From contig MGTU01000012.1 of NCBI GenBank assembly GCA_001799615.1, positions 1 to 64,000 of the forward strand: a stretch of DNA of 64,000 bases. Direction: 5' to 3'. Numbering within the stretch: position 1 is the first letter of the stretch; every line of letters starts with the position of its first letter. Origin of the DNA: Elusimicrobia bacterium GWA2_61_42. Lineage in GTDB: Bacteria; Elusimicrobiota; Elusimicrobia; Elusimicrobiales; UBA9959. Shown piece by piece: positions 19,642 through 31,022 of this stretch. The notes under the pieces are model-generated. The model saw only the letters and a program-made list of their open reading frames with translations. It ran no database searches and had not been told where the DNA came from. A program made the translations under genes and the position numbers.

Positions 19642-20270
19642 AAGGCTGGGCCGTGGTCTCCGATTTCGACGGCACCATCACCCTGCGCGACGTGGGCGAC
19701 CACCTGCTGCTCCACTACGGCTTCTCGGACAAAAAAACCATCGAGGAGTCCTACTCCCTTAAGGTCAAAGTGGAAGACTTTATGAAGAAGGCTTTCTCCG
19801 GGGCCGCGCTGACCAGGGAGGTCATAGCCGGCTTCGTGAGGACGAAGGTCAAGGCCAGGCCCGGCTTCAGGAAATTCATCCTTTTTTGCGAAGCGCGCGG
19901 CGTGCCCCTGGAAATAGCCAGCGGCGGGGTGGACCTTTACGCCGACCCCTTTTTTAAAAAACACGGCGTTAAGGTGAAATCTTTCTTCGGCAGGGCGCGG
20001 GTGGTCAAAGGCGGCATCAAGATCACCTATCCCTTTCTGAAGCGCATGGACCTGAGTTCTTTCAAGGCCTCGCGGGTGAGCCGCCTGCGGCGCGCCGGGC
20101 ACCGGGTGGTCTTCTTCGGGGACGGGCCCAACGACCTGAAGGCCGCGGGGCTGGCGGACAAGGTCTACGCGGCGGGGCGCCTGCTCAAACTCTGCCGGGA
20201 GCGCGGCATTCCCGCCTCCCCGCTGACGGATTTCAGCCGCGCCGCCGACTTTATAAAGAACAACCCCTAA
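19638..20270 (+). CDS. HAD-family phosphatase (MtnX/SerB-like)
   Basis: HAD motifs are in order: SDFDGTIT (nucleophile Asp near 10), IASGG (motif II, near 91), a lysine of motif III in the FKASRV region, and FFGDGPNDLKAAG (motif IV). The cap is the small helical type. The 210-residue size and ITLRDVGDHLL segment resemble MtnX and phosphoserine phosphatase relatives. The substrate is undetermined. It overlaps the MBL hydrolase by four bases. Confidence 0.83.
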   Translation: MKGWAVVSDFDGTITLRDVGDHLLLHYGFSDKKTIEESYSLKVKVEDFMKKAFSGAALTREVIAGFVRTKVKARPGFRKFILFCEARGVPLEIASGGVDLYADPFFKKHGVKVKSFFGRARVVKGGIKITYPFLKRMDLSSFKASRVSRLRRAGHRVVFFGDGPNDLKAAGLADKVYAAGRLLKLCRERGIPASPLTDFSRAADFIKNNP

Positions 20271-20329
20271 ACCGGCGCGGCGCTTTTTCCGGCTTCCGGC
20301 GTGTTGTTCAGCTGATCGCCGCACTACGT

Positions 20330-21124
20330 ATGCATCCAATAATTTTCCAGATAGGCTCCTTTAAACTGCCGGCTTACGGGCTTATGGTGGCCTGCGGCTA
20401 CCTGGCGGCCATTCTGTACGTCTTCCGCAGGGCGGCGGGCGCCGGTTTTAAAAAAGAAGAGCTTTCCGACCTGGTCTTTTACTCGGTGCTGGCCGGCATG
20501 GCCGGGGCCAAGTTCTTTTACGCCGTCACCTACTGGGAGTCCTTCGGCCCCGACCTGCTCTCGAAGGCGGCCTACCTGCTGCGCACCTTCCAGTACGGGT
20601 TCGTTTTTTACGGCGGGCTTATCTTCGGAGCGGCCGCTTTCCTGCTGGCGGCGCGCCGCCGCGGCGTAAACGCGCCCAGGGCCGCGGACCTGTTCGCCCC
20701 GGCGCTGGCGCTGGCCCACGCTTTCGGGCGCCTGGGCTGTTTCCTGGCCGGCTGCTGCCACGGCAGGCCGGCCGGCGGGTTCCCCTTCGCGGTGGTGTTC
20801 GACAACCCCGCCTGCGAGGTGGCGCCGGAACTGCTTGGCGTGCCGGTTTACCCCACCCAGCTTTTCGAGGCGGCCGGCAACCTGGCCATCTTCGCGCTGC
20901 TTAACTTCGCGCTGGGCAAAAAGCTCCGCCCGGGCTCCGTGGTCGCGCTTTACGCCGCTCTCTACTCGGCGCAGCGCTTCCTGATAGAATTCCTGCGCGG
21001 GGACGACCGCGGCGCCCTGCATTTCGGCCTCTCCCCGGCCCAGCTCATTTCAGCGGCGGCTTTCGCCGCGGCAATCGCGATCTTCGCTAAACTGACATTA
21101 AAGGCAAAAAATGAAAAAATATAA
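20330..21124 (+). CDS. lgt: Prolipoprotein diacylglyceryl transferase
   Basis: It transfers diacylglycerol from phosphatidylglycerol to lipobox cysteines. The 264-residue protein has about seven membrane segments. Signatures are YGLMVACGY, FYGGLIFG, the HAFGRLGCFLAGCCHGRP loop with the essential H and R-G-C residues, YPTQLFEAAGN, and RFLIEFLRGD. Substrates in this window include Pal, CpoB and the thioredoxin lipoprotein. It overlaps the next gene by 14 bases. Confidence 0.95.
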   Translation: MHPIIFQIGSFKLPAYGLMVACGYLAAILYVFRRAAGAGFKKEELSDLVFYSVLAGMAGAKFFYAVTYWESFGPDLLSKAAYLLRTFQYGFVFYGGLIFGAAAFLLAARRRGVNAPRAADLFAPALALAHAFGRLGCFLAGCCHGRPAGGFPFAVVFDNPACEVAPELLGVPVYPTQLFEAAGNLAIFALLNFALGKKLRPGSVVALYAALYSAQRFLIEFLRGDDRGALHFGLSPAQLISAAAFAAAIAIFAKLTLKAKNEKI

Positions 21125-22073
21125 ACTGGTGCATTCCGGCGAGCCGTGCAGGCTGGATGTCTTCCTGACGGGGGCCGGAGAGAATTTTTCCCGTTCCTTC
21201 GCCAGGCGCATGATAGAGGAAGGCCTGGCCACGGTCAACGGCAAAAGCATGAAGCCCTCCCACGTACTCAACGAAGGGGACGTCGTGGACGTCTCCGCCC
21301 CGGGCCCCGGCAAGCGGCAGCAGGGATTCGAAGATATGGTCCTTTTCGAGGATAAAGCGCTGCTGGCCATCCACAAACCGGCCGGCCTGGCCGTGCACCC
21401 GAACGCCGCCGGCTGGGAGACGAACCCCCAGGCCTGCCTGCTGGGCGAGCCGACCCTTGTCTCGATGATCTTCGCCTCCAGGCCGGAACTGGCCAAAGAC
21501 GGCATAGAGCGCCTCGGCCTGGTGCACCGCCTCGACCGCGACACCAGCGGCCTGATGCTGCTGGCTAAATCGGCCGAAGTGCAGGCAGAACTGACCGCGG
21601 CCTTCAGGGAACGCCTGATAGAGAAAACCTATATCGGCGGCGTGGCCGGACTGCCGGCGAAGAAAAAAGGCATGATAGACGCCCCCATAGGCCGCGCCAG
21701 CGGCTTCAAGAAGATCAAGGTCTGGGAATACGGCCGGGAAGCGCTGACCGAATACGAGGTGAAGGAAAAGGGCAAGGATTGCGCGCTGCTCGAGATCCAC
21801 CCCAAGACCGGCCGCACCAACCAGATAAGGATACACCTGGCCCACATCGGCAACCCGATAGTGGGAGACAGGCTTTACGGCGGCCCCGAAGCGTCCAGGA
21901 TGCTGCTGCACTCGCTCAGCCTGGTTTTCAAGCACCCCCTGACCGGCAAAACGACCAGGCTTGAAGCCCCGCTGCCGGAAGACTTCAAAAAAACCTGGAA
22001 GGAAGTGAAAGGGAAAGCCCCGAAAGAGAAGATCGTAAAGGTCAGATCGCGCTCCCGGCAACGGCGCGGCTAA
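21111..22073 (+). CDS. RluA/RluD-family pseudouridine synthase
   Basis: An N-terminal S4 RNA-binding domain spans about 10-62 (RLDVFLTG... VNGKSMKPSHVLNEGDVV). The catalytic domain carries LVHRLDRDTSGLMLLAKS, with D142 as nucleophile, and KTGRTNQIRIHLAHIGNPIVGDRLYGG. The 320 residues fit RluD, which modifies the 23S rRNA, but the exact target site is not inferable. The C-terminus is basic (KVRSRSRQRRG). A terminator follows. Confidence 0.92.
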   Translation: MKKYKLVHSGEPCRLDVFLTGAGENFSRSFARRMIEEGLATVNGKSMKPSHVLNEGDVVDVSAPGPGKRQQGFEDMVLFEDKALLAIHKPAGLAVHPNAAGWETNPQACLLGEPTLVSMIFASRPELAKDGIERLGLVHRLDRDTSGLMLLAKSAEVQAELTAAFRERLIEKTYIGGVAGLPAKKKGMIDAPIGRASGFKKIKVWEYGREALTEYEVKEKGKDCALLEIHPKTGRTNQIRIHLAHIGNPIVGDRLYGGPEASRMLLHSLSLVFKHPLTGKTTRLEAPLPEDFKKTWKEVKGKAPKEKIVKVRSRSRQRRG

Positions 22074-22075
22074 AT

Positions 22076-22108
22076 AAAAAACCCGGCCGCTTGGCCGGGT
22101 TTTTTTTT
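22076..22108. terminator. Terminator between converging genes at 22.1 kb
   Basis: ACCCGGCC-GCTT-GGCCGGGT stem with A run left and nine T right; works for both strands. Confidence 0.88.
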
Positions 22109-22119
22109 GGCCCCAAGGC

Positions 22120-23727
22120 CTAGAATTTGGAGATCGAGGCGAAAACCCTGAAATCCAGCCTGGGAAAAACGCTGTTCTTCTGCTCCAGTTCCGCCAAAGC
22201 CTGTTCGTCCACCTTTTTTTCTATTACCTCGCCCAGCAGCCTGACCGCGTTGGCGGCGTGATCTTCAAGGCGGCTCTTGGCGTAGGCGGAATGCGAACCG
22301 ATATAAAGCAGGAAAGCCCAGTCCGAAGACTGCGAGAGCAGCGTCTCGCGGGCGGCCTGGTTAAGCGCCCGCGCCGCCGCGCCGGAGAGGTCCTGGTTGC
22401 GGAAGCGGTTGGCCGTCTCTATCATCTTGTCGGTGGCGGCGTAGACCGCCGGGTAAATAAAGTCGTTGGTCTCGTTGACCCACGGGTCGAAGTAGCCGCT
22501 CTCCCCCCAGGAAGAAATGCCCGGGGTCAGTTCGGGCGGCTCCTGGCAGGAGTTAAGGTATTCGGACGGCGTGACGAACTGGAGCGGCAGGCGCTCCTGG
22601 CGGATCTTGCGGATCACGGTCTCCAGGAAGGCCGGGCCCTCGAACCACCAATGCCCGAACAGCTCGGCGTCGTAACAGCTGACGATCAGCGGCCGCGCGC
22701 CGCGCGCCGCGTAAAAATCATCCGTCTGCTTCATGCGCCGCGCCAGGAAGTCGGAGGCGTGGGCTTCCACGCGGGCCATGGCGGCCTCCGGGTCGTAATA
22801 ATGTTTGGCGGCCAGGTCGGGGCCGGGGCCGGTGATCCTGTGGTACTTCAGGCCGAGCGGGCGCCGCGCGCCGTCGGCGCCGAGGTATGGGCGCACGTAT
22901 TCGTAATCCCCGTCGTAGCCGAGGTCGCGGTAAAATTCCCTGTAGGCGGGGTCGCCGGGATAGCCGAACTTGGCGCTCCAGACCTCGCGGGAGCTGGCCG
23001 CGTCCCTGGCGAAAAGCCCGAGGCCGTTGGAAGTGCGGTAGGGCGAATAGACCCCGTTGGGGGCGGAGGCCGCGGCGAACTCCACCGCGTGCGACTCCAT
23101 GAAAGTGTAGTTGAACCCGGAAAGCTTCAGGTAGGAATTCAGGCGCGGCTCGTAAGCGCATTCCGGCAGCCAGAAACCGGCCGGCTTGCGGTTGAACCTG
23201 TCGGCATAGTCCTCGGCGGCTACCGCCAGCTGGGCCCGCACGGCTTCGGGCCGCGTCAGCAGCGGCAGGACGGCGTGCGTGGCGGACGTGGTGATGATCT
23301 CTATCTGGCCGGCGTGCTGCAGCGCCTTCAGCGGGGTGATCAGGTCGCCGCTGTACTTATGCATCAGCTCCGCGGCTTCTTCGTAAAGCTTCAGGTAAAG
23401 CCTGACCGTTTTAAGCAGGGCCGGGTCGTCCTGGGCGCGCGACAGTTCCTTCTCCAGCAGTTCCAGGCGCGACTCGATATAAAGCTGCAGTTTGGCTTCC
23501 AGGGCCTCGTTCTCCAGCATGGCGCCGAGCGTGGGAGAAATAGAGACCGCGACGCCGGGCCTGATGCCCTCCGCGGTGAGGCGCTCGAGGGCGGAGATGA
23601 TGGGCACGTAGGTCTCCACCACGGCCTCGAAGAACCAGTTCTCCTCGAGGAAACTGGAGTCCTGGGGGTGGTTCACGTACGGCAGGTGCGCGTGCAGCAC
23701 GAACATCAGCGAGCCGCGCGAGCTCAT
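22120..23727 (-). CDS. GH57 1,4-alpha-glucan branching enzyme
   Basis: A 535-residue glycoside hydrolase family 57 protein. The N-terminal signature is LMFVLHAHLPYVNHP. The nucleophile glutamate is E189 in GFWLPECAYEP and the acid/base aspartate is D353 in SCYDAELFGHWWFEGP, as in the Thermus/Thermotoga GH57 branching enzymes. The helical C-terminal domain contains WAFLLYIGSHSAYAKSRLEDH. It introduces alpha-1,6 branches in glycogen-like glucan. The start overlaps the DUF4912 gene by four bases. Confidence 0.92.
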   Translation of the reverse strand: MSSRGSLMFVLHAHLPYVNHPQDSSFLEENWFFEAVVETYVPIISALERLTAEGIRPGVAVSISPTLGAMLENEALEAKLQLYIESRLELLEKELSRAQDDPALLKTVRLYLKLYEEAAELMHKYSGDLITPLKALQHAGQIEIITTSATHAVLPLLTRPEAVRAQLAVAAEDYADRFNRKPAGFWLPECAYEPRLNSYLKLSGFNYTFMESHAVEFAAASAPNGVYSPYRTSNGLGLFARDAASSREVWSAKFGYPGDPAYREFYRDLGYDGDYEYVRPYLGADGARRPLGLKYHRITGPGPDLAAKHYYDPEAAMARVEAHASDFLARRMKQTDDFYAARGARPLIVSCYDAELFGHWWFEGPAFLETVIRKIRQERLPLQFVTPSEYLNSCQEPPELTPGISSWGESGYFDPWVNETNDFIYPAVYAATDKMIETANRFRNQDLSGAAARALNQAARETLLSQSSDWAFLLYIGSHSAYAKSRLEDHAANAVRLLGEVIEKKVDEQALAELEQKNSVFPRLDFRVFASISKF

Positions 23728-24113
23728 GAGAGGACCTTCTTGTGAAATTCCATACTGGCGTAGGCCCGCTCTTCGGCCATCCCGGCGGCGGCGGGCGCCG
23801 CGGCCTGGTTGGACTCCAAAAGCTTTTCCCAGGCGCCGCCGCGCAGCCCGTAAAGGGCGGCCTGGCAGGTCCTGCCCTGCGCCGCCGCCGGCAGGTAGAC
23901 GCGGCCGGTCTGCCAGTCCGTCCTCAGCGAATGGAGCTGCGAACCGTCCTCGACGCAGGCGAGGCGCAGCTCTATCCCGGGATCAAAAGCTCCCGAGCGG
24001 AAAGCCTCGGCGCGGCTCGACGAAAATTGCCAGAAAACGAAGAACGTCCCGGGGTTTTTCGGAAGGAGCACCAGCCGGTCTTCGGCAGGGAGGGGTCGGG
24101 AGAGTTCCGGCAT
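23724..24113 (-). CDS. DUF4912 protein
   Basis: The 129 residues carry the DUF4912 pattern: RLVLLPKNPGTFFVFWQFS, then ELRLACVEDG, and YLPAAAQGRTCQAALYGL. The domain looks like a carbohydrate-binding or PilZ-like beta module and is repeatedly found upstream of GH57 enzymes. Four-base overlap with the branching enzyme gene indicates coupled translation and a shared role in glucan metabolism. AAGGA lies six bases before ATG. Confidence 0.82.
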   Translation of the reverse strand: MPELSRPLPAEDRLVLLPKNPGTFFVFWQFSSSRAEAFRSGAFDPGIELRLACVEDGSQLHSLRTDWQTGRVYLPAAAQGRTCQAALYGLRGGAWEKLLESNQAAAPAAAGMAEERAYASMEFHKKVLS

Positions 24114-24235
24114 AGTTGTCCTTATAATTTACTAAATTTTATCCGACTTTAAGAGTGTTTTTTTACTACGGGCTTTTTTTATATCATAGTAGCAGGCGGG
24201 CAGCGGCCCGGCCAAGCGGTTTTTAAGGAGCCACC

Positions 24236-25270
24236 ATGAAAGCCATAGTAAAAACCTCCCGCGCGCGCGGCGCCAGCTACCGCGACGTCGAAGTGCCCGT
24301 CATAGGCAAGGACGAGCTGCTGGTCAGGGTGACCGCCGCCTCCGTCAGCCCGGGCGACCTGGCCATCCATAACTACGCGGGCCCCGGGTTCGCCACCCCC
24401 ACCCTCCCCTTCATTTTCGGCCAGGAATTCTGCGGCGAGGTGGTGGAGATCGGCTCGCTGGCCAAAGGTTTCGACAAGGGCGACTTCGTGTCGGTGGAAT
24501 CCCATATTTTCTGCGGCGTCTGCGGCCAGTGCCGCAACGACCAGCGCCACATCTGCCAGAACCTGCGCGTGATAGGCCGCGACGTCCCCGGCGGGCTGGC
24601 CGAGTACGCCGCGGTGCCGGCGCGCTGCTCCTGGAAACACACCGACGGCAGCCTGAAGGACATCGGCGCCGTCATGGAGCCTTTCGGCAGTTCCGTGCAC
24701 GCGGTGCTGTCAGAAGACCTCGTGGGCCGCACCGTGCTGATCTCCGGCTGCGCCCCGCAGGGGCTGTTCGCCGCCGGCATAGCCAAAGCCGCCGGGGCCA
24801 AGAAAGTCATAGCCCTGGACGCCTCGGATTACCGCCGCCGCCTGGCCGTAAAGATGGGCGCGGACACCGCCATCGATCCCACGGACGGGGGCTGCCTCTC
24901 CAAGATCACCAAGCTCTGCGGGCCCGAGGGCGTGGACGCCGTCATAGAAATGAGCGGGGGCGCCAAAGGCGTGGCGCTGGGCCTGAAAGCTTTGCGCCCC
25001 GGCGGGCGCTTCGTGGCCTTCGGCCTGCCCGTTTCCAACCTCAGCCTGGATTACGCCGGCGACATCGTGAAGCGCGGCATCCACCTGGAAGGCGTGGCCG
25101 GCCGCGAGATCTTCCGCAGCTGGTACAAGATGGAAAGCCTGCTTAAATCCGGCGCCGTCGACCCGAGGCCGGCGATCACCCACACCTTCTCTTTCAAGGA
25201 CTTCAAGAAAGCCTTCGCCCTGATCAACTCGAAGGACAAGAAGTGCGGGAAGATCATACTGGTACCGTAA
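24236..25270 (+). CDS. Threonine dehydrogenase-like MDR protein lacking catalytic zinc ligands
   Basis: The 344 residues align end to end with E. coli Tdh without large gaps (for example GREIFRSWYKMESLLKSG and ITHTFSFKDFKKAF near the C-terminus). The structural-zinc cysteines C93, C96, C99 and C107 are all kept. The catalytic zinc ligands are not: position 38, Cys in Tdh, is Ser within VSPGD, and position 63, His in GHE, is Gln in GQE; E64 remains. Normal Tdh oxidises threonine to 2-amino-3-ketobutyrate with NAD. Activity here may be altered or zinc-independent. AAGGAG precedes the ATG, and a Kbl-type synthase follows by 19 bases. Confidence 0.8.
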   Translation: MKAIVKTSRARGASYRDVEVPVIGKDELLVRVTAASVSPGDLAIHNYAGPGFATPTLPFIFGQEFCGEVVEIGSLAKGFDKGDFVSVESHIFCGVCGQCRNDQRHICQNLRVIGRDVPGGLAEYAAVPARCSWKHTDGSLKDIGAVMEPFGSSVHAVLSEDLVGRTVLISGCAPQGLFAAGIAKAAGAKKVIALDASDYRRRLAVKMGADTAIDPTDGGCLSKITKLCGPEGVDAVIEMSGGAKGVALGLKALRPGGRFVAFGLPVSNLSLDYAGDIVKRGIHLEGVAGREIFRSWYKMESLLKSGAVDPRPAITHTFSFKDFKKAFALINSKDKKCGKIILVP

Positions 25271-25289
25271 ACACCGCCTAGGAGGCCGC

Positions 25290-26471
25290 ATGCAATTCGA
25301 CACGCTTAAATTCGCCGACGAGGAAGTAGCCGCCCTGAAACGCGAGAACCGTTTCATAAAGCCGCGCGTGCTGGAATCCGCGCAGGAGCCGGTCTCCGTG
25401 ATAGACGGCAAAAAAGTAGTGAACCTCACGTCCAACAACTACCTGGCCCTGGCGAACAACCCCAAGGTGAAGAAAGCGGCCATAGCGGCCATTGAAAAAT
25501 ACGGCGTCGGCTCGGCCGCGGTCCGCACCATCATCGGCACGATGTCGCTGCACACGGAGCTTGAAAAACGCTTCTCCGAATTCAAGCACGCCGAAGCCTC
25601 CATCCTGTTCCAGTCCGGCTTCACCTCCAACGTGGCCGTCTGCCAGTCGCTGATGTCCAGCGAAACCGACCTGCTGATCTCCGACGAACTCAACCACGCC
25701 TCCATCATAGACGGCGCGCGCCTGGCGAAAGCCCCGCGCAAGATCTACCGCCACAAGGATATCAAGCACCTGACCGAGATCCTCGAAGCCCCCGAGGCCA
25801 GGGCGGCCCGCCGCAAGATGGTGGTGACCGACGGCGTCTTCTCCATGGACGGCGACATCGCCAACCTCGACGAGGTGGTGGCGGTGGCGCACAAATACGG
25901 CGCCTTCGTAATGGTGGACGACGCGCACGCCAGCGGCGTGATAGGCAAGGAAGGCCGCGGCACCGTCAGCCACTTCGGGCTGGACGGCAAGGTGGAGATC
26001 CAGATCGGCACGCTTTCCAAGGCTTTCGCCTCGGTCGGCGGTTACGCGGCCACCACGCAGAGCCTGCGCGACTACATGGGGTCGGTGGCCAGGCCCTTCC
26101 TGTTCTCCAGCTCCCAGCCCCCGTCGGTGGCGGCGACCTCGCTCGCCGTCCTGGACATACTGCTCACCGAGCCTTCCCACCTGAAGAACCTGTGGGACAA
26201 TACGGCTTTCCTCAAGGAAGAGCTGAAGAAGGCCGGGTTCGACACCGGCGCCTCGGTAACCCCCATCACTCCCATAATGACCGCGAAGGCCGTGGAGTTC
26301 TCCACCCGGCTTTTCGACGAAGGCGTTTTCGCGCTGGCGCTGGGCTTTCCCACGGTGCCGAAGGGCAAGGAACGCCTGCGCACCATAGTGACCGCCGGGC
26401 ACACGCTGAAAGACCTGGAGTTCGCCGTGGAGAAGTTCAGGAAAGTGGGCAAAGAGCTGGGCATAATTTAG
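25290..26471 (+). CDS. kbl: 2-amino-3-ketobutyrate CoA ligase-type alpha-oxoamine synthase
   Basis: A fold-type I PLP enzyme of 393 residues. NLTSNNYLALANNPKVKKAA and VRTIIGTMSLHTELE are Kbl-like; VDDAHASGVIG holds the PLP aspartate and histidine; TLSKAFASVGGYAA holds the PLP lysine. Kbl cleaves 2-amino-3-ketobutyrate with CoA to glycine and acetyl-CoA, completing threonine breakdown after Tdh. Because the partner lacks its catalytic zinc, another alpha-oxoamine reaction (BioF or serine palmitoyltransferase-like) stays possible. AGGAGG lies ahead of the ATG. Confidence 0.83.
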   Translation: MQFDTLKFADEEVAALKRENRFIKPRVLESAQEPVSVIDGKKVVNLTSNNYLALANNPKVKKAAIAAIEKYGVGSAAVRTIIGTMSLHTELEKRFSEFKHAEASILFQSGFTSNVAVCQSLMSSETDLLISDELNHASIIDGARLAKAPRKIYRHKDIKHLTEILEAPEARAARRKMVVTDGVFSMDGDIANLDEVVAVAHKYGAFVMVDDAHASGVIGKEGRGTVSHFGLDGKVEIQIGTLSKAFASVGGYAATTQSLRDYMGSVARPFLFSSSQPPSVAATSLAVLDILLTEPSHLKNLWDNTAFLKEELKKAGFDTGASVTPITPIMTAKAVEFSTRLFDEGVFALALGFPTVPKGKERLRTIVTAGHTLKDLEFAVEKFRKVGKELGII

Positions 26472-26481
26472 GAAGCGCCCT

Positions 26482-27060
26482 ATGACCGAACACGCCGTCT
26501 TTTACTATTCCGCCGCGGCCGCCCTGGCGGCGGGCCTGGCCTACCGCTGGCTGCGGGCGCGGGACGGACGGGAAAGCCCGGCCGCGGACAGCCAAATCGC
26601 CAGGTTCGGCGAGAATATAAAACTCCGGGACCTGTTCCGGCTGGCGGTTATGATGGAGGAAGAAGGAACGGCTTTTTATCTGAAGATGGCCGAGCGCGTA
26701 CAGAACCCCGGCGCCAGGAAACTCTGCATCCAGCTGGCCGAAGAGGAAACTGAACACCGCAGGCTTTTCCAGGACAGGCTGAACCGCTGGCGCAGCCTGG
26801 CCCCCAACCGCCTGACCTGGCCCGCTTTCCTGGAAAAAGTCAGGCAGGAAGGCCTGTTCAACGATCAGCCGGGCGACGGCGCCACCGAGGACGAGATGGC
26901 GGCCTTCGCCATCGCCCAGGAAAAAAAGACCGCTGATTTTTACGGGCTGTTCGAAGCCGCTTTCCCCGACGCCTGGAAGCGCGAGAAACTGAAATCCCTG
27001 GTGGAGCAGGAGCTGGCCCACGAAGCCAAGCTCCGCGCCGCCTACCCCCATCTGCGTTAA
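26482..27060 (+). CDS. Membrane-anchored ferritin-like (rubrerythrin-type) protein
   Basis: The first 25 residues hold a hydrophobic anchor. A four-helix diiron domain follows: EEEGTAFYLKMAE, AEEETEHRRLF, QEKKTADFYGLF and EQELAHEAKL supply two ExxH-type metal pairs. There is no rubredoxin domain. Such proteins act in peroxide or iron handling. It starts ten bases after kbl and ends four bases from the converging PurH-like gene. A link to the two preceding enzymes is not obvious. Confidence 0.75.
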   Translation: MTEHAVFYYSAAAALAAGLAYRWLRARDGRESPAADSQIARFGENIKLRDLFRLAVMMEEEGTAFYLKMAERVQNPGARKLCIQLAEEETEHRRLFQDRLNRWRSLAPNRLTWPAFLEKVRQEGLFNDQPGDGATEDEMAAFAIAQEKKTADFYGLFEAAFPDAWKREKLKSLVEQELAHEAKLRAAYPHLR

Positions 27061-27064
27061 GAAC

Positions 27065-28564
27065 CTAGTGCCTGAAATGCCGGATCCCGGCGAAAAGCAT
27101 AGAAATATTCCTGGAATCGCAAAGGGCGGCGCAATCGGCGTCGTCCTGCCAGCCGCCCGGCTGGATCACGGCGCTCACGCCGGCGCTGATGGCGGCCTGC
27201 AGGGTCTTTAAAGGCAAAGCCGCGTCGGCGGCCATCACCAGGGGCCCCGCGCCCGGCAGGATGGCCCGCTTGTCCCGCATCTTCCAGACCGCGTTCCTTA
27301 CCGCGTCGTAGGTGGAACTCTCTGCGGCGCTCACCGCCAGCGCGGTATTGCCTTCCGCCAGGACCACGGCGTAGGTTTTAGCGTATTTCACGGTTTTCCA
27401 GGCCAGCCTCAGCGCGCGCGCCTCGGCGTCCGTCGGCTTGCGCCGGGTGACGCAGGAAGGCTCGGAGTAAAAAAGCCGGTTGTCCTTGGATTCTATCAGC
27501 AGGCCGCCTGAAACGGAATGGATCTCCACCTCGTAAGGGGAAAGCACCGGCGCCTGCAGGGAAAGAAGTTTAAGCCCTTCCCTGGCCTTCAGGATCTTGA
27601 GCGCTTCGGCGCTGTACCCCGGCGCCACGGCGCTTTCTATGAAGGTTTCGCGCAGCGCCGCGGCGGTCTCGGCGTCCACCTCGCGGTTAAAAGCGGCGGT
27701 GCCGCCCACGGCTCCCGCGGGGTCGCTCCGCAGGGCGCCCCTGAGGCTCTCGGCCAGCGAGCCGGCCGCGCAGATACCCGCGGGCCGGGCGTGCTTGGCC
27801 ACCACGCAGACCGGCTCCTCGAATTCCATCGCCAGCTCGAAGGCGGTGTCCAGGTCCAGGTAATGGTTGAGGTTGAAATTACCGCCGCCGAGTATTTTAG
27901 CGGCGTTAAGCCCGCGCGGCCGGGCGCCGCTGAGGGCGTAGAAGGCCGCGTGCTGGTGGCGGTTCTCGCCGTAATCCAGGGCGGCCACTTTCCGCAGGCT
28001 CATCACCACTTCCTCGCCCAGCAGGTTCCCGGTTTCCGACAGGTACTGCGCCACGGTGGCGTCGTAGGCGGCCAGGTACTGCCAGGATTTGGCCGCCAGC
28101 TGTTTTTTGATCTCCGGCTCCAGGCCGCCGGCTTCTTTGAGCGCGCCGAGGACGGGGGCGTAATCCGAAGGGCTGGAAATGGTCACGACGTTATAGAAGT
28201 CGCGGGCGGCCGCGCGCAGCACGGCCGAATTGGACTGGTCCAGGTAATTGGAAAGTTCCTCGGCGGCGAACTCCTCCTGCCCCACGATACTGGCGATGGG
28301 ATAAAGGTTGGAGGCCACTACGTAGAACGCGGGCAGTTCCACGCCGTTCTCGGAGACGGACGGGAAGCGCCCGGACAAGGCTTTAAGCACGGCGGAGGGC
28401 ACCGGCGGGGAATAGCGCACCTCTTCCGCCTCTATGCCGGCCTCCGCCAGCGCTTTATAGGTGGAGCCGGAGGCGTAGAGCGTGAAGCCGAGCTCGCCCA
28501 GGCCGCGGGCGAAGTCCTCCAGCCCGGTCTTGTCGTAGACGCTCAGGTAAGCGGTTTTATCCAT
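27065..28564 (-). CDS. PurH homologue with degenerate active sites
   Basis: The 499 residues align along the whole of PurH (AICAR transformylase/IMP cyclohydrolase): SVYDKTGLEDFA at the start, LDYGENRHQHAAFY at 197-209, AFNREVDAETA, AVIQPGG and the terminal RHFRH. Catalytic motifs are missing. The cyclohydrolase GRVKTLHPKVHGG loop is replaced by GRFPSVSENG (65-74). KHANPCG of the transformylase is KHARPAG (257-263). KSNAI is KTYAV (396-400), GAGQMSR is SAAESST, and SDAFFPF is ADAALPL. The frame is intact, so this is not decay by frameshift. It may be a pseudoenzyme or have a new reaction. It follows ligA by eight bases. Confidence 0.8.
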   Translation of the reverse strand: MDKTAYLSVYDKTGLEDFARGLGELGFTLYASGSTYKALAEAGIEAEEVRYSPPVPSAVLKALSGRFPSVSENGVELPAFYVVASNLYPIASIVGQEEFAAEELSNYLDQSNSAVLRAAARDFYNVVTISSPSDYAPVLGALKEAGGLEPEIKKQLAAKSWQYLAAYDATVAQYLSETGNLLGEEVVMSLRKVAALDYGENRHQHAAFYALSGARPRGLNAAKILGGGNFNLNHYLDLDTAFELAMEFEEPVCVVAKHARPAGICAAGSLAESLRGALRSDPAGAVGGTAAFNREVDAETAAALRETFIESAVAPGYSAEALKILKAREGLKLLSLQAPVLSPYEVEIHSVSGGLLIESKDNRLFYSEPSCVTRRKPTDAEARALRLAWKTVKYAKTYAVVLAEGNTALAVSAAESSTYDAVRNAVWKMRDKRAILPGAGPLVMAADAALPLKTLQAAISAGVSAVIQPGGWQDDADCAALCDSRNISMLFAGIRHFRH

Positions 28565-28572
28565 GCGCGCGG

Positions 28573-31022
<2,450 letters not shown>

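Noticed and set aside
20271-20329. Sigma-54-like GG/GC pair ahead of lgt
   Set aside because: Spacing is eleven bases and flanking matches are poor.
27065-28564. PurH-like gene as a frameshifted pseudogene
   Set aside because: The frame is unbroken from start to the conserved RHFRH end; only catalytic motifs are changed.
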